Shown here in pieces: positions 1 through 5,051 of a DNA stretch of 5,051 nt. The DNA is taken from NCBI GenBank assembly GCA_004356305.1, contig SMXJ01000079.1:1-5051 (forward strand), given 5' to 3'. The notes beneath the pieces were generated by a model. The model had not been told where the DNA came from. It ran no database searches and worked only from the letters and a program-made list of their open reading frames with translations. A program made the translations under genes and the position numbers. Source of the stretch: Bacteroidota bacterium (GTDB lineage: Bacteria > Bacteroidota > Bacteroidia > Flavobacteriales > Flavobacteriaceae). Each line of letters begins with the position of its first letter. Within the stretch, counting starts at the first letter, position 1.

Positions 1-218
1 GCCGTCCAGATGAGGCCCTCTTTAGCAATTAATACACCCGAACCCAGTGCTTCTGTGGTCACTAACTGAATATTACCACCTGAACCTTGAGGTTCAACAC
101 TTATGGTGTTAATAACCACTACAGAAGAGTTTATTTCTTTATAAAGAGTTGATAGACTTTGCGATCTGGTCACTAATACTGAAAACAGGAAAATTAAAAC
201 GAGAAGTCTTTTTAGCAT
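1..218 (-). CDS. Secreted trypsin-like (S1C/HtrA-type) serine protease, N-terminal fragment
   Basis: This partial gene starts at the ATG at 218-216 and runs off the left edge after 72 codons plus two bases. The N-terminus (MLKRLLVLIFLFSVLVTRSQ) is a good signal peptide: positive residues at 3-4, a hydrophobic core at 5-16, and a probable cleavage site near residue 19. The mature part has the first strands of a chymotrypsin-fold protease: SSVVVINT at 31-38, then ALGSGVLIAKEGLIWTA at 57-73. The GSGV(L/I) strand followed by 'TA' is what precedes the catalytic His (TAAH) in DegP/HtrA-like proteases, so the window appears to end just before that histidine. Catalytic residues and any PDZ domain cannot be seen. 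In this family the product is exported and acts on periplasmic or secreted proteins. The 71-base gap from the upstream lipoprotein stop shows no terminator hairpin, so co-transcription is possible. Family assignment is fairly secure; the exact subtype is not. Confidence 0.75.
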   Translation of the reverse strand, partial: MLKRLLVLIFLFSVLVTRSQSLSTLYKEINSSVVVINTISVEPQGSGGNIQLVTTEALGSGVLIAKEGLIWT

Positions 219-289
219 TATAAAGTTAATTTTTTATCGGCATTCATTTAGGAAGCCATTAATTATACCCACCGAACACCACCATATTT

Positions 290-928
290 TTATTGTGAAA
301 TATTTTCTGCAAGCAAGGCTTCTGTAAGTTCTTTAGAATATTTTTCAATGAATTTAATCAACGAACTGGGGTCTTTTACCTGGAATCTTCCCACCCATTG
401 CAAGTTGTCTTTTTGATCTATGGTTATATCATAAAGGCAGCTTTCTAAGGTGTATTTTACACCAACTTTCACCTGGTCCGGCTCCCAATAGGTTACGGGA
501 TAGGCCCTGTAGTAGCTGCCAAACCTTCCATAACGAGTTGGATAATAAGCCGTCCTGGTATTTCCGGGGATAACGTCGGTATATTGCTCAGTATTTACCA
601 GATTGGTAATAATTACACCACTAAAACCGTCTGCGACCAATTTTACCCTTAATTTTTCTATATCTTTTTCCGTTACCTCCTTTGAAAATGATTCTGTTTT
701 GATCACTTTCATGGATGACATGGCGGTAATGCCATGAGTAGCGAAATCCTGAACTACCTGATCTTCAAATTTAATGCGAGATAGATTATCCTTGGCCCGG
801 GCCACCACTAATATTTTATCGTAACTTCTTTTGATTTGGCTTACATTGGATGAGTTCTGTAAATACGAGCTTGAACAGCCGGAAACCAAAAGGGCTGAAA
901 ACGATAAGAGTACAATTGTCTTTTTCAT
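290..928 (-). CDS. Lipoprotein of unknown function (212 aa)
   Basis: I do not recognise a named family. The N-terminus is a clear lipoprotein signal peptide: MKK, a hydrophobic core at 5-15, and the lipobox LVSGC with the lipidated Cys at residue 18. The residues after Cys18 (SSSYLQ) carry no acidic cluster like the surface-export signal known from flavobacterial lipoproteins, so a periplasm-facing anchor is the better guess. The mature protein looks alpha/beta. A strand at about 37-44 (DKILVVAR) precedes a helix at 51-66. A second strand (GVIITNL, 104-110) follows a stretch of charged helix. A Tyr/Arg/Pro-rich segment with little hydrophobic core spans about 123-149. Two strands (VKVGVKYTLESCLYDITI, 153-170; LQWVGRFQV, 176-184) follow, and a helix ends the protein. 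This order recalls small periplasmic alpha/beta lipoproteins (CsgG/TolB-N or DUF4136-like), but that is a guess from pattern only. The start is fixed by the signal peptide. No Shine-Dalgarno is seen, which is normal in this phylum. The 120-base AT-rich gap before it probably holds its promoter. Confidence 0.85.
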   Translation of the reverse strand: MKKTIVLLSFSALLVSGCSSSYLQNSSNVSQIKRSYDKILVVARAKDNLSRIKFEDQVVQDFATHGITAMSSMKVIKTESFSKEVTEKDIEKLRVKLVADGFSGVIITNLVNTEQYTDVIPGNTRTAYYPTRYGRFGSYYRAYPVTYWEPDQVKVGVKYTLESCLYDITIDQKDNLQWVGRFQVKDPSSLIKFIEKYSKELTEALLAENISQ

Positions 929-1048
929 AATTCAATTTTTTAAGAAAATAAATATGATGATAAATATTAGGAATGTAAATTTATAAAAAATAATTCAATG
1001 AAAGGAGATATTAACATTTGAGTTCAAGTACTATCCTGGTGTAAGAAA

Positions 1049-1882
1049 TCATTTTTGAGGTATCGAGGAATTTCCCAAAAACTCGATAGATAGCTCAACG
1101 ACTTTTTTCAAATCCGGTGGCAGTTCATTTTCTTCCCAGGGATGTCTCGAACCAAAAACGTGATCTGTATTTTCAATGATTTCCAGTTGGCTATCGGGAT
1201 TCCAACTATGAATGGCTTGCGCCTCTTTTGAAGATACCGAAGTGTCTGTACTTCCGTGAATGATAAGTTGTGGCTTATCTAAACCATGAACGGCTCTTTG
1301 GATGGTCAAACGCTCTTCATTGGCTATAAAGTCTTCATAAAATTGCCAATAATGCGGAAGTTGTTGTTTGGTGCGGGAATTTTCCACATGAGTAATGCCC
1401 GTTTCTTTCCATCGTTCAAAGGATTCGGTTCCTTCGTGAAAGCGTTCTTTATAATCGCTTACACCGGCCCAGGTGATGACCTTATCAATACGCGTGTCCT
1501 CTTCTGCTTTGATCAATACGATACCGCTAGCCCGACTATGGCCTATGAGAGAAACTCGGGATAAGTTGAGATAAGCGATCACCCGGTCTAAATCGTCCAA
1601 TTCTAGGCTGAAGTTGTTGTTTGCAAAGGCTTCCAGATCCGGAAAGTCGATGGGGTTTTCCGTAGTTCCGCCGTTGTGTGAAAAGTTGAATTTCACGAAA
1701 CAAAATCCCGCTTGGGCAAATGCTTCGGCTACGAGGTGCCAGGCACCCCAATCTTTAAACCCTTTGTAGCCATGGCAGAATATCACTACCGGTTTATCTT
1801 TCTTTTCTCCCGTGAAAAAAGTGTCTAAAATAATAGGCTTTTTATTCGGAGACGAAAGTATTTGGTTCTTTTCTATGATCAT
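1049..1882 (-). CDS. Alpha/beta hydrolase (serine hydrolase, 277 aa)
   Basis: This is a complete single-domain alpha/beta hydrolase with all expected landmarks. The oxyanion-hole strand and turn are VVIFCHGYKG (32-41). The nucleophile elbow is GHSRAS (114-119), with Ser116 as nucleophile. The acid lies in LIIHGSTDT (207-214), with Asp213, and the base is in ENTDHVFG (237-244), with His241. There is no signal peptide, so it should be cytoplasmic. The segment at about 141-200 fits a small helical lid. Family members include esterases, acyl hydrolases and peptidases of the Hydrolase_4/dienelactone-hydrolase type; substrate cannot be inferred. The ATG at 1882-1880 is the first in-frame start after a TAG at 1891-1889, and lies one base after the stop of the upstream nuclease gene (TAA A ATG). 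Translation is therefore probably coupled to that gene. The stop is TGA at 1051-1049, with no clear terminator after it. Confidence 0.92.
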   Translation of the reverse strand: MIIEKNQILSSPNKKPIILDTFFTGEKKDKPVVIFCHGYKGFKDWGAWHLVAEAFAQAGFCFVKFNFSHNGGTTENPIDFPDLEAFANNNFSLELDDLDRVIAYLNLSRVSLIGHSRASGIVLIKAEEDTRIDKVITWAGVSDYKERFHEGTESFERWKETGITHVENSRTKQQLPHYWQFYEDFIANEERLTIQRAVHGLDKPQLIIHGSTDTSVSSKEAQAIHSWNPDSQLEIIENTDHVFGSRHPWEENELPPDLKKVVELSIEFLGNSSIPQK

Positions 1883-1883
1883 T

Positions 1884-4610
1884 TTATACTATTTTTTCGG
1901 TAAACGGGATGTTAGGGTCACAGATTTCAAGTATTAATTTTTTAAGTTGAAGGGTAAATTCACTCAATATTTCTTCAGTAATGGCTGTCTCTTTTGTACC
2001 GCCACGGGGTTTATCTCTTTTCGCGAATTTTAAGAATCCGCTATGGAGGTTTTTGAACGAAATGATTCCGGCTTCCATATGATCAAAGGAAAGTTCTTCA
2101 CGGGTCATAAGTGCATAGGCCAACACCTGAAATGCTTTACTATATTTATAATCTTCAGTGATAATATTCCAATCTACAAGTTCCACTTCACCTTGTTGCA
2201 CCCTGCCGGTTTTGTAATCGATAATACGCAATCGATCATTATACAGATCGATTCTATCTACTTTACCGCCCAGAAAGACGGGAAAGTTGATTTCCGGCAT
2301 TTGGATCTCTGTTTCTAAGGAGACTTCAATATGTAGGATCTTAATAGTATGTCCGGCTTCGATCTCATTTATATCAAGATCGATAAGATTGCTAACATAG
2401 CGTTTGGCTACTTCAAATATAATGAGGTTCTTCCCTTTGGCAAAAGACCCTTCCTTGAAATTTTTCTGAAATTGAACGGTAACTACCGCTGCGATTTGTG
2501 CTTTGAGACCTATAAGCTTTTCTATTTGCAATAGGTCACCTTCAAAAGGTTTGTAGAGGGTTTCCAATGCATTGTGAACAATATTTCCCAGAGTATTGTA
2601 GGCAACCGTCTCTTCAACTTCCTCGGCTTGGTTTATACCTAGTATTTTTTGATAATAGAAATCAATTGGGTTGCGCACATAATTGGTCAAAGATGAAGGA
2701 GAAAAGCTCTTCCCGGCAATTTCTTTAAGACGATTCATGATATCGTCATTCTTTTTTATTTGTTTCGGTGTTTTTTTCAGAATAGATACAGGGGAAGCTA
2801 CTATTTCAAAATTCAAAATATGTTCCGGAGGTTTTTCAATTTCGAGTTGCAGTAAAAATCGGCTCTTTTCACCCGAAGTTAACCCTTGGGAAAAACTATT
2901 GTAAACCAAAGTCGCGTTTTTTGTTCGATGTAGCAAGCGGTAGAAATGATAGGTATATACAGCATCTTTTTCGGTATACAACGGAAGGCCAAATTGCTTT
3001 TTTAGATCGTAAGTAATAAATGAAGCGCCAGATTTCCCGGCGGGAAGCGTCCCTTCATTTACAGAAAGCATAATGACATTTTCGAAATCCAATCCGCGGG
3101 TCTCCAAAACTCCCATTATTTGCAGGCCGTTATAAGCATCCCCTTCAAAATCCAGAGAAGTTATGGGGGTAAGTTGTGAAAATAGGCTATAAATAGTACT
3201 GACTTCATCCAGAAACGAATAGGTAGTCGAAAGTACTAACATTCGGCCAAAGACTTCAAGGAGTTTTTGCCAGACCACTCTTTCTATGGTTTTTCCTGCT
3301 GCGTTACTTTTTAATTTCTGAAGTAGACGACGGCAATTTTTAATGGCTTGTTGCCCCTTATTCTCCCAATCTCCAAAGAGAATCTCTACTATTTCTTTAT
3401 TGTGACTTCCTCCTAACTTTATCAATTTTTGCAAAGAGATATGGATAATGTTTTGTTCCGAAATTTTATATACGATGCTTTCGGGCCGGTTGAACAAGTT
3501 TTGTGACAAAGGATGATTGAGAAGTGCAACTACGGTTTTGTAATAGAAATTGCCCGAAGGTTTTAAGTGTAACTTCAGGAGGGATACAAAAAATGTAGTG
3601 GAAGGGAAAGAATCCAGAGATAAACCCATGGTCACATTGGCCTGGACCACATTGGGAGGCAATGAATTGAGAACCGGTATGAGCAATGCTTCATCAGCCA
3701 GAACTATAACTGTACTATCTAATTTTTCTTTGGAATAGTCAGCTATTAAGTTACCCAGGTATTTGGCTTGTGATATGTTGTTTTGAGCTGTCACAATGGT
3801 GATGTTTTTGGCCTTGGCATAATTATTCGGGGCTTCAATAGTAGAGGATCTTTGATAATACTTCCAACTTTCAATATAGCTTTTGATAAACATTGAGGCA
3901 CCGTGCTCGTTATCTTCATAAAAATGTGCATCGATATCCCAATAAACTTCTGTATGGCCGGTTTCGAGTAAATCTTGCATGATCTGTTGTTCGGCGACAT
4001 TCAATGCGTTAAAACCGATGAAAATATGTTTTTTATTGCCTCGATGCACAAGATAGTGTTCCATATCTTCGGCGGCTTTGCGATAGACCATTCCTTGATA
4101 TCCCAATTGCTCTTGACCCAACAAATTGTTTAATTGTATATAAAACTCATGTAGGTGTGACCAGAACTCTAAGTAATTTTTTATCAAAGGTGTTTGCTCA
4201 TCTTTAACTCCCCATTTTTCTAGAGTCTTAATGCTGGACAAATAATTAAAAAAGGCTTCGGGGCCGACAAGGTATCGATCCATTTCGCTAAAATCGTTGA
4301 GCAAGGCGTTAGCCCAGGAGGCGTACTCCTCAAAATTCTCTTTTTCAGAAATACCCGTTGTCTGAAGATACGCTTTGTAACTTTTGATCAGGAGTTCATC
4401 CGGTGGGATAATTTTCAGGTTGGAGAGTTCTTCAATGAATTCTTCTATACTAATTACTATTGGAGCGAAAGCAGTTTTAGTAGTTTGTTTCTGCAAATAA
4501 TGTTTTAGAAATCCACCCGCTCGCTTACTGGGAAGAATGAAGATACAATCTGAGATTTTCTCGTGTTTGGATCGTAAGGTGAGCAGAGTTTCTTCCAGGA
4601 AGGTAAGCAT
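1884..4610 (-). CDS. AddB/RecB-like PD-(D/E)XK nuclease with degenerate helicase region (908 aa)
   Basis: This is the flavobacterial counterpart of AddB, the subunit that pairs with the AddA helicase-nuclease to process double-strand DNA ends for recombination. The N-terminal half has a helicase-like layout. IFILPSKRAGGF (23-34) sits where Walker A would be but lacks GxGK(T/S). NVTMGLSLDSFP (325-336), GLQIMGVLETRGLDFENVI (495-513) and YRLLHRTKNATLVY (557-570) resemble the later SF1 motifs. The C-terminal nuclease (about 635-908) looks intact: SFSPSSLTNYVRNPIDFYY (635-653), GNIVHNALE with His679, GGKVDRID with Asp785, IIDYKTG with Asp798 and Lys800, and FQVLAY with Gln828 and Tyr832. The cysteines that bind an iron-sulfur cluster in Bacillus AddB are absent: Asn replaces Cys in the YVRNP motif, and only one Cys (897) is near the C-terminus. 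It is shorter than Bacillus AddB (about 1,160 residues). An in-frame TAG at 4616-4614 makes the ATG at 4610-4608 the only early start. No addA-like gene is in the window. Confidence 0.92.
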   Translation of the reverse strand: MLTFLEETLLTLRSKHEKISDCIFILPSKRAGGFLKHYLQKQTTKTAFAPIVISIEEFIEELSNLKIIPPDELLIKSYKAYLQTTGISEKENFEEYASWANALLNDFSEMDRYLVGPEAFFNYLSSIKTLEKWGVKDEQTPLIKNYLEFWSHLHEFYIQLNNLLGQEQLGYQGMVYRKAAEDMEHYLVHRGNKKHIFIGFNALNVAEQQIMQDLLETGHTEVYWDIDAHFYEDNEHGASMFIKSYIESWKYYQRSSTIEAPNNYAKAKNITIVTAQNNISQAKYLGNLIADYSKEKLDSTVIVLADEALLIPVLNSLPPNVVQANVTMGLSLDSFPSTTFFVSLLKLHLKPSGNFYYKTVVALLNHPLSQNLFNRPESIVYKISEQNIIHISLQKLIKLGGSHNKEIVEILFGDWENKGQQAIKNCRRLLQKLKSNAAGKTIERVVWQKLLEVFGRMLVLSTTYSFLDEVSTIYSLFSQLTPITSLDFEGDAYNGLQIMGVLETRGLDFENVIMLSVNEGTLPAGKSGASFITYDLKKQFGLPLYTEKDAVYTYHFYRLLHRTKNATLVYNSFSQGLTSGEKSRFLLQLEIEKPPEHILNFEIVASPVSILKKTPKQIKKNDDIMNRLKEIAGKSFSPSSLTNYVRNPIDFYYQKILGINQAEEVEETVAYNTLGNIVHNALETLYKPFEGDLLQIEKLIGLKAQIAAVVTVQFQKNFKEGSFAKGKNLIIFEVAKRYVSNLIDLDINEIEAGHTIKILHIEVSLETEIQMPEINFPVFLGGKVDRIDLYNDRLRIIDYKTGRVQQGEVELVDWNIITEDYKYSKAFQVLAYALMTREELSFDHMEAGIISFKNLHSGFLKFAKRDKPRGGTKETAITEEILSEFTLQLKKLILEICDPNIPFTEKIV

Positions 4611-4623
4611 GGGCTAAAAATAG

Positions 4624-4652
4624 AAAAAGCCTCCCAATCAGGGAGGCTTTTT
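4624..4652 (-). terminator. Intrinsic terminator after the OmpA-family gene
   Basis: A perfect inverted repeat has a GC-rich core, GCCTCCC (4629-4635) and GGGAGGC (4641-4647), and a five-base loop AATCA. It is extended by five A-T pairs on each side to a 12-bp stem. Read on the minus strand it ends in a TTTTT run (4628-4624), followed by a second T run at 4620-4616. It begins 25 bases after the OmpA stop codon, which is the expected place. The symmetric A and T flanks would also allow termination on the plus strand, although no plus-strand gene is seen here. It ends 13 bases before the start codon of the nuclease gene. Confidence 0.9.
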
Positions 4653-4676
4653 TATCTTTATTTAAAAGATCAATCT

Positions 4677-5051
4677 TTAGTTATCGTTCAAAAGAATTTC
4701 AACTCTACGGTTGGTTCTGCGTCCTTCTCTGGTATTATTAGAAGCTATTGGACGGGATTCACCAAATCCTCTTGATTCCAGTCTTTTAGAAGCTACGCCT
4801 TGAGTAATCAGGTAATTAACCACAGATGCAGCTCTACCTTCAGACAAGGTTTGGTTTGAATCCTCTCTACCAACACTATCTGTATGTCCGTCGATATAGA
4901 AGTTAGCCACTGGATACTGTTTAAGAATTGCCGCAACATTATCCAATACTGTCAATGAATGATCTTTCAGTGAAGTTTTATTGGTATCGAACAAGATCGT
5001 TTTTGCGTAATCTCTTAATGCATTCCGGACCTCTATAGTAATTTCAGGACA
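4677..5051 (-). CDS. OmpA-family outer-membrane protein, C-terminal part
   Basis: The gene enters from the right edge already open and in frame; 124 residues and a TAA stop (4679-4677) are visible, so the start lies outside. The visible part begins CPEITIEVRNALRDYAKTIL, typical of the linker just before the OmpA domain in Bacteroidota proteins, where the upstream part often carries calcium-binding repeats ending in 'CP'. The rest is a complete OmpA/MotB-type peptidoglycan-binding domain: ILFDTNKTSL, then FYIDGHTDSVG with the diaminopimelate-contacting Asp, the LSEGRAASVVNYL helix, SRGFGESRPIASN, and the closing EGRRTNRRVEI with the conserved Arg. The family anchors the outer membrane to peptidoglycan. 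A TTG at 4994-4992 inside the domain is not a real start, because the frame continues upstream with conserved sequence. Confidence 0.93.
   Translation of the reverse strand, partial: CPEITIEVRNALRDYAKTILFDTNKTSLKDHSLTVLDNVAAILKQYPVANFYIDGHTDSVGREDSNQTLSEGRAASVVNYLITQGVASKRLESRGFGESRPIASNNTREGRRTNRRVEILLNDN

Noticed and set aside
929..1048. A defined promoter or terminator in the gap between the hydrolase and the lipoprotein
   Set aside because: The gap is AT-rich and likely carries the lipoprotein promoter, but no TTG and TAnnTTTG pair with correct spacing was found. The closest candidate (TAAATTTA, a -7 match except the last base) sits only 12 bases after a TTG. No GC-rich hairpin follows the hydrolase stop.
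1286..1564. A 92-codon plus-strand open frame inside the hydrolase gene
   Set aside because: It lies wholly antisense to a well-supported alpha/beta hydrolase with a full catalytic triad, and its translation shows no recognisable domain. The same applies to the other antisense frames within the nuclease gene (for example 2043-2318, 2683-2904, 3550-3738).
1536..1751. A 71-codon minus-strand open frame overlapping the hydrolase in another frame
   Set aside because: It shares the strand but not the frame of the hydrolase, has a low-complexity Arg/Ser/Pro-rich translation, and is fully explained as a shadow. The same holds for 3791-4000 within the nuclease gene.
4677..4994. A separate small OmpA-domain protein starting at TTG 4994
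   Set aside because: The frame stays open to the window edge and encodes conserved family sequence before the TTG, so this is the tail of a larger gene.
1..5051. A defence system, mobile element or phage region
   Set aside because: The PD-(D/E)XK nuclease could suggest defence, but its full-length match is to AddB-type repair proteins. There are no transposases, integrases, terminal repeats or direct repeats, and the neighbours are ordinary envelope and housekeeping-type genes.

Overview
The window looks like ordinary chromosomal DNA from a member of the Bacteroidota, most probably Flavobacteriaceae. The evidence is low GC with AT-rich intergenic regions, no Shine-Dalgarno sequences before the starts, an OmpA-family C-terminus and an AddB-like nuclease of the flavobacterial type, and a lipoprotein with a Bacteroidota-style lipobox. 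All five genes lie on the minus strand, so transcription runs from high to low coordinates. Both window edges cut through a gene.

In transcription order the layout is as follows. (1) 5051-4677 is the C-terminal part of an OmpA-family outer-membrane protein, ending in a complete peptidoglycan-binding OmpA domain. It is followed by a strong symmetric intrinsic terminator (4652-4624). (2) 4610-1884 is a 908-residue AddB/RecB-like protein. It has a degenerate SF1-helicase-like N-terminal part and an apparently intact PD-(D/E)XK nuclease domain at the C-terminus. (3) 1882-1049 is an alpha/beta hydrolase whose start codon follows the nuclease stop codon after a single base, so the two are very likely one transcript. 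(4) 928-290 is a 212-residue lipoprotein of unknown function, after a 120-base AT-rich gap. (5) 218-1 is the N-terminus of a secreted trypsin-like (S1C/HtrA-type) serine protease, cut by the window edge just before its expected catalytic histidine.

Functionally this is a mix. Three products act in the envelope (OmpA, lipoprotein, protease), one is a DNA-repair nuclease that should work with a UvrD/AddA-type helicase not present here, and one is a cytoplasmic hydrolase of unknown substrate. I see no RNA gene, CRISPR array, insertion sequence, phage gene or other sign of a mobile element, and no convincing new multi-gene system. The points most worth a second look are the AddB-like protein's loss of the Walker A motif and iron-sulfur cysteines, the terminator lying only 13 bases before its start codon, and the tight coupling of the hydrolase to the nuclease.
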